Assembly (NCBI RefSeq): GCF_016894265.1
Contig: NZ_CP069791.1
Location: forward strand, 992,001 to 1,056,000
Source of the DNA: Corynebacterium tuberculostearicum
GTDB taxonomy: Bacteria; Actinomycetota; Actinomycetes; Mycobacteriales; Mycobacteriaceae
Reading direction: 5' to 3'
DNA length: 64,000 nucleotides
In this document: positions 8,105 to 17,562 of the stretch, piece after piece
Position numbering within the stretch: the first letter of the stretch is position 1
How the letters are laid out: each line of letters opens with the position of its first letter
Position numbers and translations under genes: made by a program
The notes under the pieces: generated by a model
Database searches by the model: none
Told to the model about the DNA's origin: nothing
The model's input: only the letters and a program-made list of their open reading frames with translations

Positions 8105-9196
8105 ATGCGTATTGCGGTACCAAAAGAAATCATGAATAACGAGAACCGCGTGGCTCTCACTCCTATGGGAGCGCAAACCCTCGTTGCTGATGGCCATGAA
8201 GTGTACGTTGAAACCGGTGCCGGTGAAGGCGCATCCTTCCCCGATTCTGCCTACAAGGATGCCGGTACCACAATTGTGGACTCAGCGGAAGAGACGTGGT
8301 CGCAAGCGGAACTGCTGCTCAAAGTCAAGGAGCCACTCGAGTCCGAGTACAAGTACCTGCGCTCGGACCTTACCGTCTTTACCTACCTTCACCTCGCTGC
8401 GGACCGCCCGCTGGCGGAGGCACTGGTGGAGGCCGATACCACCTCGATTGCCTATGAAACGGTCACCGATCGCCACGGTACTTTGCCTCTGCTGACTCCA
8501 ATGTCCCAGGTGGCTGGTCGCCTTGCCGTTATCGAAGGCACCCACCACCTGCTGTCCACCCAGGGCGGTCGCGGTTTGCTGGTCTCTGGCGTTCCGGGCA
8601 CCCAGCCGGCACGTGTCGTCGTGATCGGCGGCGGCCAAGTTGGCGCCTCCGCCGTTGCGATGGCCCACGGCCTGCGCGCCGAAGTCACCGTGCTGGACCT
8701 TGATCCACACGTCTTGCAGCGCTTCGATGACCAGTACGCCGGTGGCGTGCGCACTCTGATCTCGGATCCGGCCACCATCGAAAAGGAGCTACAGGAAGCT
8801 GACCTTGTCATCGGTGCCGTGCTCATTCCAGGTTCCGCTGCGCCGAAACTGGTGCGCGAGGAGACCGTGAAGAAGATGAAGAAGGGCGCTGTTCTCGTGG
8901 ACGTGGCCATCGACCAGGGCGGTTGCTTCGAAAACTCGAAGAAGACCTCCCACGATGATCCCACCTTTAAGGTGCACGACACCTTGTTCTACTGCGTGGC
9001 TAATATGCCAGGCGCGGTGGCTAATACCTCGACCCGCGCGCTATCGTCTGCGACGTTGCCGTATATCCGCGCGGTAGCCAAGGACAACTTGGATGCCGCC
9101 ATCAAGCGCTTCCCAGGCCTAGAAGGCGGTGTGATGACCCGAGGCGGTCGTCTGGTGTCCGAGCCTGTGCGTAAGGCTTTTGACTGGGACGACTAA
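8105..9196 (+). CDS. ald: Alanine dehydrogenase
   Basis: 363 residues (371 in typical Ald). NAD-dependent conversion of alanine to pyruvate and ammonia. It starts MRIAVPKEIMNNENRVALTP, a hallmark of the AlaDH/PNT family. KVKEPLESEY (~residue 75) carries the catalytic Lys, TYLHLAAD (~96) the catalytic His, VVIGGGQVGASAVAMAHGL (~175) is the Rossmann nucleotide site, and DVAIDQGGCFE (~268) holds the active-site Asp. AAGGAG precedes the ATG. It stands alone, with its own upstream gap of 256 bp and a terminator shared with the convergent glbO. It lets the cell use alanine as carbon/nitrogen source or re-oxidise NADH. Confidence 0.96.
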   Translation: MRIAVPKEIMNNENRVALTPMGAQTLVADGHEVYVETGAGEGASFPDSAYKDAGTTIVDSAEETWSQAELLLKVKEPLESEYKYLRSDLTVFTYLHLAADRPLAEALVEADTTSIAYETVTDRHGTLPLLTPMSQVAGRLAVIEGTHHLLSTQGGRGLLVSGVPGTQPARVVVIGGGQVGASAVAMAHGLRAEVTVLDLDPHVLQRFDDQYAGGVRTLISDPATIEKELQEADLVIGAVLIPGSAAPKLVREETVKKMKKGAVLVDVAIDQGGCFENSKKTSHDDPTFKVHDTLFYCVANMPGAVANTSTRALSSATLPYIRAVAKDNLDAAIKRFPGLEGGVMTRGGRLVSEPVRKAFDWDD

Positions 9197-9228
9197 GCAC
9201 CGCGTTGCATCCCGCGCGCTAGATAAAC

Positions 9229-9267
9229 CATGAGCCCGGCTCTCCGTCAAAGGGGGCCGGGCTCATG
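9229..9267. terminator. Bidirectional terminator between ald and glbO
   Basis: CATGAGCCCGGC (9229-9240) pairs perfectly with GCCGGGCTCATG (9256-9267) around a 15-nt loop. It lies between two convergent genes. There is no long T-run, as is common in GC-rich actinobacteria. Confidence 0.75.
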
Positions 9268-9291
9268 TTGTGCGCGGGCGACAACGGGCGG

Positions 9292-9675
9292 CTAGGGCGC
9301 TTTGTTGATCATCATGGCTGCTACGCGCTGCATATGATCCCAGATCATCTCGCGGTAGGCCGGTGGGATGGTTTCCTCGTCGATCTTGGCGAGGGAGTTA
9401 CCCATAAGCTCTAACCACCGGTCATGCGCGGTTATATCGATGGGGTAAGGGGCGTGGCGCATGCGCAGGCGCGGGTGGCCGCGGTTTTCAGAGAAGAGCT
9501 GCGGGCCACCCCAATACTGTGCCAAGAACCAGGTAAGGCGCTGCTCGGCGCCTTCCCAGTCATTATCGGGGTACATTGGGCCGATGATATCGTCCTCTTT
9601 GACTTGGGAATAAAAGCCGTGGACGAGGCGCTCAAAGGTTTTCATGCCGCCAATGGCCTCATAAACAGAATCCAT
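9292..9675 (-). CDS. glbO: Truncated haemoglobin, group II
   Basis: 127 residues, the size of a group II truncated globin. Seen: YEAIGGMKTFERLVHGFYSQV (helices A-B), MYPDNDWEGAEQRLTWFLAQYWGGP (helix E region) and RLRMRHAPYPID, which contains the proximal His (MRHAPYPI) typical of GlbO. Group II globins bind O2 and are linked to oxygen chemistry or nitrosative stress. The ATG follows immediately the TAA stop of the MscS gene, so the two are co-transcribed and translationally coupled. Confidence 0.93.
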   Translation of the reverse strand: MDSVYEAIGGMKTFERLVHGFYSQVKEDDIIGPMYPDNDWEGAEQRLTWFLAQYWGGPQLFSENRGHPRLRMRHAPYPIDITAHDRWLELMGNSLAKIDEETIPPAYREMIWDHMQRVAAMMINKAP

Positions 9676-10686
9676 TTACTCTTCTTCTTCCTTGCGGGGA
9701 TCGGGAATGCCGATGCCGTGAGGGTAGGGGGTAGTAATACCTTTAGTGTGCATGACATTGAGCACGCGGGACTGCAGGAAACGCTGAACGTCCCACTGCT
9801 TGCCTGGCAAGGTCTTGGTCGAGACGCGGAAGGATACATAATCCGGCTCAAAGCCAGACATGCCGTCCACACGTGGCGTGCTGAGGATGAGCTTGCGCAC
9901 CTTATCGTCCTGTGCGGCTTCTTTCACTGCCTTCTCAATGACTTCGCCAGCAACCTCTGGGTCATTAGAAAGACCTACCGGAATCTGGATGCGGGCAACG
10001 GAGTACTCATCAGAGTGGTTGGCCACCTGGAGAATTTCACCATTCCGCACGTACCACAGGGCGCCATCGATATCGCGGACCGTGGTGATGCGCAGGGAGA
10101 TGGACTCGACATCGCCAAAGACGCCATTGCCCAAATCAACCACGTCACCAATGCCGTACTGGTCCTCAATGAGCATGAAGATGCCGGAAAGGAAGTCCTT
10201 CACCAGCGCCTGTGCGCCAAAGCCGAGGGCAACGCCAATGACACCGGCGGAGGCGATAAGCGGTGCTACGTTGACCTCTAACTCATCCAGGATGGCGATA
10301 ATCGCCCACACCCAGACGAAGATGGCGGCGGCAGAACGGGCTACGCCGGCAAGTGTCTTGATGCGGGAGGCGCGCCGGGTCTCGCGGGTTTGGCGCATGG
10401 CCTCTTCTTGTTGGCTGAGCTCGGGGCGATTGGCGCGGTCCTTGAATTTCCCGCGCAGGCGCTGCTTATCTAGTCCGGAGGATTTAATGCTATTTTCGGC
10501 CACTTTGTTGATGACTCGGCGGAGGAGCCAGTGGGCGATAATGGTCAGAATAAGGATGATGGCGATGCGAATGGGGCGCTCGATAAGCCAGCTTTGCACC
10601 TTCTCGTCATTCCAAAAATTGGACACGGACTCGACGGCCGAGTCCGTGGTGGAAGCGGCGGAGGCTAAGAATTGCGTATTCATCAT
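9676..10686 (-). CDS. Small-conductance mechanosensitive channel (MscS family)
   Basis: 336 residues. A first membrane segment is at ~35-52 (RIAIILILTIIAHWLL), a second at ~120-135, and the pore helix with Gly/Ala packing is GVIGVALGFGAQALVKDFLSG, the signature of MscS TM3. The MscS beta domain follows (YGIGDVVDLG). A charged linker lies at ~65-105. It opens under membrane tension and releases solutes on osmotic down-shock. It is shorter than the glutamate exporter MscCG (533 residues) and lacks that protein's C-terminal extension, so it is a separate paralogue. glbO is directly downstream with no gap. Confidence 0.92.
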   Translation of the reverse strand: MMNTQFLASAASTTDSAVESVSNFWNDEKVQSWLIERPIRIAIILILTIIAHWLLRRVINKVAENSIKSSGLDKQRLRGKFKDRANRPELSQQEEAMRQTRETRRASRIKTLAGVARSAAAIFVWVWAIIAILDELEVNVAPLIASAGVIGVALGFGAQALVKDFLSGIFMLIEDQYGIGDVVDLGNGVFGDVESISLRITTVRDIDGALWYVRNGEILQVANHSDEYSVARIQIPVGLSNDPEVAGEVIEKAVKEAAQDDKVRKLILSTPRVDGMSGFEPDYVSFRVSTKTLPGKQWDVQRFLQSRVLNVMHTKGITTPYPHGIGIPDPRKEEEE

Positions 10687-10828
10687 TCTTTCTTAGTCGT
10701 GGACAATGGGAACCACGCCCATTGTAGGGGTTGCTCCTGAAAGTTCGACGGGCCCCAGGCTAAGGTTTGTGAAAATAAATACTCATCTGCCCGTAGGAAA
10801 TGAACAGCTTGGTCTAGACTGTGTGGCT

Positions 10829-11986
10829 ATGACAGAAGGCAGCACGCAGAACCTCGCTCAAGGCTTTACGTCCCGTTCCATCCACGGCGGCTATCACCCG
10901 GATCCGCACATGGGCTCTATCAACGTGCCCATCTATGCCTCGACCACGTTTGCGCAAGACGGTTTGGCGCAGCTGCGCGGCGGATTCGAATACGGCCGAG
11001 TGGCCAATCCGACCGTGCGCTCGCTGGAGCGCACTCTAGCGGCACTGGAAGGCGCGGAGTATGCACGCGTGTTTTCTTCCGGCATGGCCGCCGCCGATAC
11101 CTTGATCCGCATCCTGGTGCGCCCAGGGGACCACGTCATTTTAGGCAATGACGCCTACGGTGGTTCCTACCGCCTGCTCAATGATTTCACCGAGTGGGGC
11201 GTGGAGATGTCCATCGTGAACACCAGCGATACCGCAGCGGTTGCGGCCGCGGTTCAAGAAAATACCAAGCTCATCTGGCTAGAAACGCCCACTAATCCGG
11301 CGCTAAATATCACCGATATTGCCGCGGTGGCCAAGATTAAGGGCAACGCGCAGGTACTGGTGGACAATACTTTTGCTACGCCCTACCTGCAGAACCCGCT
11401 GGAACTCGGCGCCGACCACGTGCTGCACTCGACCACCAAGTACTTAGGCGGCCATTCCGATGTGCTCGGTGGCGCGGTAGTTACTAATGACGCCCACGTG
11501 GACGAGCGCCTGCTCTACTTCCAGGGCAATGTGGGCGCGGTGAGCTCGCCTTTCGACGCCTACTTAACCGCCCGCGGTATTAAGACGCTGTCCGTGCGCA
11601 TGGACCGCCACTGCGCGAATGCGCAGCGAGTAGCGGAATTCTTGCAGGCGCGACCCGAGGTCAAGCAGGTGCTCTACCCGGGGCTCAAGGGGCACCCGGG
11701 GCATGAATTGGCGGCACAACAGATGCGTGGCTTCGGCGGCATGATGTCCGTGCGCTTCCACAGCGCGGAGCATGCCAAGCAGATCTGCCTCAATACGCGG
11801 CTTATCTGCCTGGCAGAATCGCTGGGCGGGGTGGAATCGCTCATCGAGCACCCAAAGAATATGACGCACGTATCCGCGGAAGGGTCCGAGCTGGTGCCGC
11901 CGGAGGATCTGGTGCGTATCTCCATCGGTATCGAAGACATCGATGACCTGCTCGCGGACTTGGAGCAGGCCCTCGACGCTCTATAG
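10829..11986 (+). CDS. metB: Cystathionine gamma-synthase
   Basis: 385 residues (386 in C. glutamicum MetB). PLP-dependent Cys/Met-metabolism family: joins O-acetylhomoserine and cysteine to cystathionine in methionine synthesis. The PLP lysine is in [16 protein letters not shown] (~residue 203); YEYGRxxNPT-type segment [16 protein letters not shown] and [20 protein letters not shown] are family motifs. [11 protein letters not shown] near the C-terminus favours MetB over gamma-lyases, though not conclusively. The start is set at 10829: TAGACT (10815-10820) 8 nt upstream fits a leaderless promoter. A longer frame from 10706 has no supporting homology. It is convergent with the sulfur-linked FAD gene. 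Confidence 0.92.
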   Translation: MTEGSTQNLAQGFTSRSIHGGYHPDPHMGSINVPIYASTTFAQDGLAQLRGGFEYGRVANPTVRSLERTLAALEGAEYARVFSSGMAAADTLIRILVRPGDHVILGNDAYGGSYRLLNDFTEWGVEMSIVNTSDTAAVAAAVQENTKLIWLETPTNPALNITDIAAVAKIKGNAQVLVDNTFATPYLQNPLELGADHVLHSTTKYLGGHSDVLGGAVVTNDAHVDERLLYFQGNVGAVSSPFDAYLTARGIKTLSVRMDRHCANAQRVAEFLQARPEVKQVLYPGLKGHPGHELAAQQMRGFGGMMSVRFHSAEHAKQICLNTRLICLAESLGGVESLIEHPKNMTHVSAEGSELVPPEDLVRISIGIEDIDDLLADLEQALDAL

Positions 11987-12021
11987 GCCGCGGCACTGGG
12001 CCCATAGCGCAGGTGCGGTGG

Positions 12022-13890
12022 CTAGGAGCGCACCACGGCGAGGAGGGAACCGGCGGCCTTGTCGGTTTCCTGCAGCATGAGCGGGTCCGTGCCCGGCATG
12101 GGGGAAATGGTGGTGTCCGGCCACTGGGAATAGGTGGGGATGCCCACGATATGCAGGCGTGCATCCAACTCGCCGTCTGGGTGGACGGTGCGGCGGGTGG
12201 CCCCATCCGTTTCCGGCGAACCGGTGGGCTGGCCGTGATCGGGGAAGGGGCGCACGCGGCCGGAATCCACCAAGCAGCGCGTCATGGCATCGCCGGCGGT
12301 GCGGATGTCGGGGCGGTGCATAAAGGCGTCGACAAGCGTGGGCGCCGAAGCCGAGCGCGGGCCGGAGGTCAAGGTGAAGTGATCAGCCTCGATGGACACG
12401 GTGGGGTGATCGCCTAGGAAGTGGGCCAGGCCGGCATCGACAAGCGCGAGCAACTGGCGCACGCGGAAGAGCGGCGGGCCGGAGCCGATCATCTGGCCAA
12501 AGGACATGACCTGGCCGTAGCGGCCGGTGCGAGACTCGCGGGTGTAGCGGCCCTCTGCGCCGAGGATGGAGGCCGGCTTGCGCGATTGCGAAAGCGACCA
12601 CAGCGCGGCTTTGATGGGGGAGTCGTGGCCGGCGGCGGCCTCCCGAATATCGCCTTCCATGGATTGGGCAATGTGCTCGGTGAGCTCAGCGATGTCCCCG
12701 GTAAACCCGGCAATCTGGTACATGAGATCGTTCATGTCCCATGGTTCGGTGACCATGGGCGCAATGGCTGCGCCCAGCTCATCGGGGGCGGTGGCATCGA
12801 TGACCTCGAGGATTTCCGCGCGCGGGCGCAGGAGGGAATCCGGGCGCACGCGTTCCAAGGTGGTGATATAGGCCTCGTAGCTATCGCGCGCGATGGCGGG
12901 CCAAACCTGGGCGTCAAAGTCGATGTCCTGGGTGCCACTGAGCTCCGCAATGACATTCTTCAGGCGGCGGCGCGGCATGGTAGGCGGCAGCTCACCGTAT
13001 TCGGACTTGGGGTGGTAGGGGTAGCCGCGGCCGGAGGAAATGATGAAGTGGGGCTCCTGGCCGCAAGGCTCATAGCGCAGGCCGGAACGCGCGGAAGGAT
13101 CCTCTACGAATGTGCCGCCGCGCTCGATGGTGGTCAGCGCCAGGATGTCATAAAAGCCCATGCCCAGACCGCGCACCAGCACGTCCTCGCCGCCCGGAAT
13201 GGCGGCGTAGTCCTGCTCTACCGGGTTATTAGGGGCGATCCAGTTCAAACCGGAAGCGGCCAACTGCTTTTCTTGTTCGGTGTATTCCGGAATCATCCAG
13301 CCATAGGCCAGTACCGTGGCATCGGCGTGCACCTCGGAGCCATCAGCCAGGTGGAGGACGTCTTGGTGACCGTCCTCGGCGATGGTTTCCAACCGGCTGA
13401 AGTGATTCACGGTGGAAATGCTCTTGGGCAGGCGCGCAATGACCACGTCATAGACCCAGCGCAGGTACTCGCCATACAGTGCGCGCGAAGGGTTGGACTC
13501 GGGGCGGGTTGCCGCGAGCTCTTCGCGGTAGTCCTGGGCAATATGTGCGGCCGGTGGGTGCTGCTCGAAAAGCTCGCGCTTGGCGGCGGAGATATTCTCA
13601 CCATCGCCGCGCAGGAGCTGAATCCATTCGTACTGGATGGGTCCCTCGAGCACCGGGGCATCAACGGTGGAGCCGGGCTCGGTAAAGAGGGTGACCGCGC
13701 CGGCGCGAGTATTCATGCACAGAGTCTTGGTTTGATCCGTTTCCCAGATGCGGCCGGCGCCGTGTTGGGCATCATCGATGAGGTGGACGGTAATGGGGTC
13801 GCTGGAATCGTCCATGCGGGCGGAGAGGCGTTCCAAGATGGAAATGCCGCGTGGGCCCATGCCGACGATCGCGATTGCTGGAGTAGACAT
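12022..13890 (-). CDS. FAD/NAD(P)-binding protein (NAD_binding_9 / SidA-like oxidoreductase)
   Basis: 622 residues. IAIVGMGPRGISILERLSARM at the N-terminus is a dinucleotide-binding motif of the PF13454-type FAD/NAD(P)-binding proteins. DATVLAYGWM (~210) and EDVLVRGLGMGFYDILAL (~240) are further flavoprotein-like elements. Members of this family are poorly characterised and resemble flavin monooxygenases. The ATG at 13890 matches the family start; AGGAGGT lies almost against it, so translation may instead begin at an upstream in-frame ATG (13929). The gene diverges from an ABC importer across a promoter region with two McbR-type boxes, and is convergent with metB. Inferred role: redox step on an imported sulfur compound. 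Confidence 0.85.
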   Translation of the reverse strand: MSTPAIAIVGMGPRGISILERLSARMDDSSDPITVHLIDDAQHGAGRIWETDQTKTLCMNTRAGAVTLFTEPGSTVDAPVLEGPIQYEWIQLLRGDGENISAAKRELFEQHPPAAHIAQDYREELAATRPESNPSRALYGEYLRWVYDVVIARLPKSISTVNHFSRLETIAEDGHQDVLHLADGSEVHADATVLAYGWMIPEYTEQEKQLAASGLNWIAPNNPVEQDYAAIPGGEDVLVRGLGMGFYDILALTTIERGGTFVEDPSARSGLRYEPCGQEPHFIISSGRGYPYHPKSEYGELPPTMPRRRLKNVIAELSGTQDIDFDAQVWPAIARDSYEAYITTLERVRPDSLLRPRAEILEVIDATAPDELGAAIAPMVTEPWDMNDLMYQIAGFTGDIAELTEHIAQSMEGDIREAAAGHDSPIKAALWSLSQSRKPASILGAEGRYTRESRTGRYGQVMSFGQMIGSGPPLFRVRQLLALVDAGLAHFLGDHPTVSIEADHFTLTSGPRSASAPTLVDAFMHRPDIRTAGDAMTRCLVDSGRVRPFPDHGQPTGSPETDGATRRTVHPDGELDARLHIVGIPTYSQWPDTTISPMPGTDPLMLQETDKAAGSLLAVVRS

Positions 13891-13952
13891 ACCTCCTATC
13901 GTGCCACATTCAGGCCCTTTCAGGATCATCGGACCTGGCAGTTAGAATAAGA

Positions 13953-13968
13953 TAGACTAGTCGGTCTA
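13953..13968. promoter_or_regulatory. McbR-type operator (perfect TAGAC-N6-GTCTA)
   Basis: TAGAC (13953-13957), six bases, GTCTA (13964-13968) is an exact match to the inverted repeat bound by the TetR-type sulfur repressor McbR in C. glutamicum. It sits across the likely promoter of the minus-strand FAD gene (TATCTT/TATTCT -10 candidates nearby). Confidence 0.75.
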
Positions 13969-14008
13969 CGGTATTCTTGTCATGGCGCCGTTTTGGCAGG
14001 TAATGCGG

Positions 14009-14024
14009 TAGACTGTCCAGTCTT
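14009..14024. promoter_or_regulatory. McbR-type operator (one mismatch)
   Basis: TAGAC (14009-14013), six bases, GTCTT (14020-14024) differs from the McbR consensus at the last base only. It lies on the ABC-transporter side of the divergent region, about 70 bp before the lipoprotein start codon, so each direction has its own box. Confidence 0.65.
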
Positions 14025-14092
14025 GTAATTGGGGGTATGAGTGTGGTCTAATGGGCGAGTACTACTTAAGACTTAAAGGAACTCGAGCTTTT

Positions 14093-15748
14093 ATGAAGCA
14101 ACTTTCTCGGCTCCTGCGGCCCGTGGCCGCGGTCCTGGCCAGCGGCGCGCTAGCTCTCTCGCTTACCTCGTGCGCCTCTACTTCCCACGCCGCGGAAGAT
14201 GGCATGGTCACCTATGTCGAGCCCAATATGTTCAACAACCTCTATCCGCCCTCCGGCGGCTATTACCCCAACGGTGGTGTGCTCAATAACATCACGGACC
14301 GCCTGCTCTGGCAGGACCCGGATACCCTCGAGCTGCACCCGTGGATTGCGGAGGAGATGCCCAAGGCAAACAAGGACAATACTGAGTTCACCTTCAAGAT
14401 TCGCAAGGGCGTGACCTACTCCGATGGTTCCCGCCTGGATGCCGCGAACGTGAAGAAGAACTATGACCTTTATGCCCTGGGCGACGAAGATCGCATGCTC
14501 ACTCCATCGGAGCAGCTGCCCAATTATGAAAAATCCGAGGTCATCGACGACTACACGGTGAAGTTCTACTTCAGCGAGCCTTCCCCGGGCTTCCCGCAGT
14601 CCACCTCCGTAATGAACCAGGGCCTGCTTTCTAATGCCACCCTGGATTTGGATGACACCGGCTTCGCGCCGGGCAATGCCACCGCGATTTCCGGTTCTGG
14701 TCCCTTCGTCATTGAGGAAGAAGAGCTGGGCACCAAGCTGGTGCTCAAGAAGCGCGAGGACTATGACTGGGCGCCCCCGGCCCGAAAGGATCACCAAGGC
14801 CCGGCCGATATCGAGGGCATCAATATCGTGCTTGCGGCCGAAGACTCCGTGCGTGTGGGCTCGCTTGTAGCCGGCCAGTCCGATGTCGCGCGCCAGATCG
14901 AAGCCCCCGATGAGAAGCACCTGAAGGATCAAAACCTGCAGATTTTTGCCGCCCCCACTCGTGGCGTGAACAATAGCTTCCACTTCCACTTCCGCCATCC
15001 ACTCTTGGAAGACAAGCGCGTGCGCCAGGCCATCATCCATGCCATTGACCGCGATAACATCCTGGACACCCTCTTTTCTGATTCCTACCCCAAGGGAACA
15101 TCGATCCTGGCCAAGACGGCTATTGGCTATAAGGATCAGTCCGCGAACTATGCCTTCGATCCGGAAGAATCCAAGCGCCTGCTCGATGAGGCCGGCTGGC
15201 GCCCAGGTGAAGATGGCATTCGCGAAAAGGACGGCAAGCGCCTGTCCGTGACCTTCAATGAAGCCGTCCCACAGCCGCGCTCTAAAGAGATGTTCACCAA
15301 GGCTCAAGAGATGCTCAAGAACGTCGGTATCGAGGCCAACCTCAACCCGGGTGACCGCTCTGCGCAGCAAAAGGCCATGAAGGACCAAGACACCGTGCAG
15401 GTACGCCACACCATGACCGGCCGTGCCAATGTGGACACCTTGGCCACGTGGCTGGATGGCACCGGGCGCAATTCTTTCCTCAACTACGACGAGAAGACCG
15501 ATAGCTTTGGTGATGAGAAACTGCAGAAACTGGTGGAGGATTACTTCGACCTCAGCAGTGAAAAGGATCGCCTAGCCATGACCGGCCGCATGCAGGACTA
15601 TCTGTCCGAACAGGCCTATATCCTGCCCATGTTTGAAGAGCCGCAGGTCTATGGCTTCCAGCCCTATATCGAGGGCTTTAGCACCGAGGCCATCGGCCGC
15701 CCATCGTTCTATGCGGTAGACATCAACCCCGCAGAAGGGGAGGACTAA
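14093..15748 (+). CDS. ABC transporter substrate-binding lipoprotein (SBP_bac_5, KPN_01854-like)
   Basis: 551 residues. The signal peptide (residues 1-24, LLRPVAAVLASGALALSL) ends in lipobox LTSC, so the protein is lipid-anchored outside the membrane. The body is a cluster C binding protein of the oligopeptide/nickel type: ITDRLLWQDPDTLELHPWIA, TFKIRKGVTYSDGSRLDAANV and RHPLLEDKRVRQAIIHAIDRD are family hallmarks. AAAGGA precedes the ATG by 12 nt. Gene order (binding protein, two permeases, dual ATPase, AhpD-like protein) fits an uncharacterised importer class that TIGR named after KPN_01854. The ligand is unknown; McbR-type boxes upstream suggest a sulfur source. Confidence 0.9.
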   Translation: MKQLSRLLRPVAAVLASGALALSLTSCASTSHAAEDGMVTYVEPNMFNNLYPPSGGYYPNGGVLNNITDRLLWQDPDTLELHPWIAEEMPKANKDNTEFTFKIRKGVTYSDGSRLDAANVKKNYDLYALGDEDRMLTPSEQLPNYEKSEVIDDYTVKFYFSEPSPGFPQSTSVMNQGLLSNATLDLDDTGFAPGNATAISGSGPFVIEEEELGTKLVLKKREDYDWAPPARKDHQGPADIEGINIVLAAEDSVRVGSLVAGQSDVARQIEAPDEKHLKDQNLQIFAAPTRGVNNSFHFHFRHPLLEDKRVRQAIIHAIDRDNILDTLFSDSYPKGTSILAKTAIGYKDQSANYAFDPEESKRLLDEAGWRPGEDGIREKDGKRLSVTFNEAVPQPRSKEMFTKAQEMLKNVGIEANLNPGDRSAQQKAMKDQDTVQVRHTMTGRANVDTLATWLDGTGRNSFLNYDEKTDSFGDEKLQKLVEDYFDLSSEKDRLAMTGRMQDYLSEQAYILPMFEEPQVYGFQPYIEGFSTEAIGRPSFYAVDINPAEGED

Positions 15749-15751
15749 ACC

Positions 15752-16753
15752 ATGAGCCTGAAAACTATTGCCCTGCGCATCGGCCAAGCCGTGCTCGTTA
15801 TCTGGGCAACTTTTACCCTTTCTTTCATCCTCTTGGCGGCACTGCCTGGTGACGCCGTCGCGACCCGCTATGACAACCCCAACTTGGGGCTCAACGCCGA
15901 GCAGCTGGCCGCCATCCGCGAGGTTTATGGTGCCGATGAGCCGATCTTAAGCCGCTACTTCAGCGCGCTCGGCGGATTCCTCACCGGTGATTTTGGCTTT
16001 TCCGTCGCCACCGGTACCGCCGTATCGGAGATGCTGGCAGATGCCCTTCCCTCCACGCTGGCGCTGGCGGTCTTCGCCTTCCTTGTAGGCGTGGTCCTGG
16101 CCTTCCTGGTGGCTATTGTCTCCACCTTTGGCCCATTTTCTTGGCTGCGCAGCTTTTTCCGCAGCCTGCCTTCCGTGATGGTTTCCCTGCCCACCTTCTG
16201 GATCGGCATCATTTTGATCCAGATTTTCTCCTTTGGCTTGGGCTGGGTGCCGGTCATCGGCGCAAGCGATGCCCAAAGCCTCATCCTGCCGGTAATTACC
16301 CTGGCCATCTTCGTGGCCGCACCGCTGGCGCAGGTGCTGCTGCGCTCCATCGATGAGGTCATGGATATGTCCTTCGTGCAGGTTGTGCGTGCCAAGGGTG
16401 CTAGCGGTGCCTGGTTGTTGTGGCGCAACGTCCTGCGCAATGCGCTGCTGCCGGCGCTGACCATGGCCGGCCTTACCTTTGGTGAGCTCGTCGGCGGCTC
16501 CGTGGTGACGGAGGCGGTCTTCGCCCGCCACGGCATCGGTGCGCTGACCGTAGATGCGGTGGCTAACCGCGATACCTCGGTGCTGCTGGCCATTGTGGTG
16601 CTGGCCGCCGCCGTCTTTGTCCTTATCAACCTGATTGTGGACCTGCTCTACCCAGTGCTTGACGTGCGCCTGCGCGAGCGCGAGCACGAGACTGCATCTA
16701 GCTCCGCCACCGCCGATACCACCGCAACGAACGAGAAGAAGGTCCAAGCATGA
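15752..16753 (+). CDS. ABC transporter permease, DppB/OppB type
   Basis: 333 residues with six predicted membrane segments and a BPD_transp_1 core. The N-terminal helix IGQAVLVIWATFTLSFILLAALPGD is typical of OppB/DppB proteins, and the EAA-like loop is QVVRAKGASGAWLLWRNVLRNALLP (~215-240), which contacts the ATPase. The charged C-terminal tail (~310-333) is short and unconserved. It starts 3 nt after the binding-protein stop, and its last bases overlap the next permease start (ATGA), so it is translationally coupled. Confidence 0.93.
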   Translation: MSLKTIALRIGQAVLVIWATFTLSFILLAALPGDAVATRYDNPNLGLNAEQLAAIREVYGADEPILSRYFSALGGFLTGDFGFSVATGTAVSEMLADALPSTLALAVFAFLVGVVLAFLVAIVSTFGPFSWLRSFFRSLPSVMVSLPTFWIGIILIQIFSFGLGWVPVIGASDAQSLILPVITLAIFVAAPLAQVLLRSIDEVMDMSFVQVVRAKGASGAWLLWRNVLRNALLPALTMAGLTFGELVGGSVVTEAVFARHGIGALTVDAVANRDTSVLLAIVVLAAAVFVLINLIVDLLYPVLDVRLREREHETASSSATADTTATNEKKVQA

Positions 16754-17562
16754 AGCTTAAATCCACACAGCTGAAGCTCACCCCGGGCACCATCATCTCG
16801 CTGATTATGCTGGGGCTGGCGGTGCTCTGCGCGCTGTTCCCCCAACTATTTACCTCCCAGGACCCTAATCAGGGCGGGGACACCACGGCGCTGCTGCAAC
16901 CTAGCTTCCAACACTGGTTCGGCACCGATGCCGTCGGCCGCGATCTCTACACCCGCGTGGTCTACGGCGCGCGCCAATCCCTACTCGGCGCGCTGCTGGC
17001 CGTCCTTTTCGGCCTCATCGTCGGCACCATCTTGGGTATCATCGCCGGCGTGCGCCGCGGCTGGGTCGATGCCGTCATCATGCGCATCGTGGACGTGCTG
17101 CTGTCCATCCCCGGCCTGCTGCTCTCCCTGTCCGTCATCATCGTGCTGGGCCACGGCATCTTCAATGCCGCCATCGCCGTAGGTATCACCTCCGTGGCCA
17201 CCTTTGCGCGCCTTGCACGCTCCCAGGTGCTTAGCGTTGCCGGCTCCGATTTCGTCGAGGCCGCCTATGGCTCCGGCGGTTCTTCCTTCCAGGTGCTCGT
17301 GCGCCATATTCTTCCCAATTCACTCACCGCGGTCTTCGCCGTAGCAGCCCTGCAATTTGGCCTGGCCATTTTGCAGCTAGCCACCCTAGGCTTCCTGGGC
17401 TATGGCGCACCGCCCCCAACTCCGGAATGGGGTCTTCTCATCTCTGAATCGCGCGATTACATCGCCACGGCCGGCTGGTTGACCATCGCCCCGGGCATTG
17501 TGATCGTCGCCGTGGTCCTCGCGGCCAACCACCTCAGCCAGACACTGCGAAAGGCGGCCTAA
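16750..17562 (+). CDS. ABC transporter permease, DppC/OppC type
   Basis: 270 residues. HWFGTDAVGRDLYTRVVYGARQSLLGAL is the conserved N-terminal signature of OppC/DppC permeases, followed by five or six membrane segments. The EAA loop FVEAAYGSGGSSFQVLVRHILPNSL lies at ~175-198, and GAPPPTPEWGLLISE near the C-terminus is also family-typical. It pairs with the preceding permease to form the importer channel. It overlaps its upstream neighbour by 4 nt, and its stop codon overlaps the ATPase start by 1 nt. Confidence 0.93.
   Translation: MKLKSTQLKLTPGTIISLIMLGLAVLCALFPQLFTSQDPNQGGDTTALLQPSFQHWFGTDAVGRDLYTRVVYGARQSLLGALLAVLFGLIVGTILGIIAGVRRGWVDAVIMRIVDVLLSIPGLLLSLSVIIVLGHGIFNAAIAVGITSVATFARLARSQVLSVAGSDFVEAAYGSGGSSFQVLVRHILPNSLTAVFAVAALQFGLAILQLATLGFLGYGAPPPTPEWGLLISESRDYIATAGWLTIAPGIVIVAVVLAANHLSQTLRKAA

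Noticed and set aside
10811..10825. GTCTAGAC before metB as an McbR box
   Set aside because: The half-sites overlap with no N6 spacer, so it does not fit TAGAC-N6-GTCTA; TAGACT is better read as the -10 element.
12421..13950. 509-codon plus-strand frame opposite the FAD gene
   Set aside because: Runs over the McbR-box side of the promoter and has no motif; the minus-strand protein has a clear GxGxxG start.
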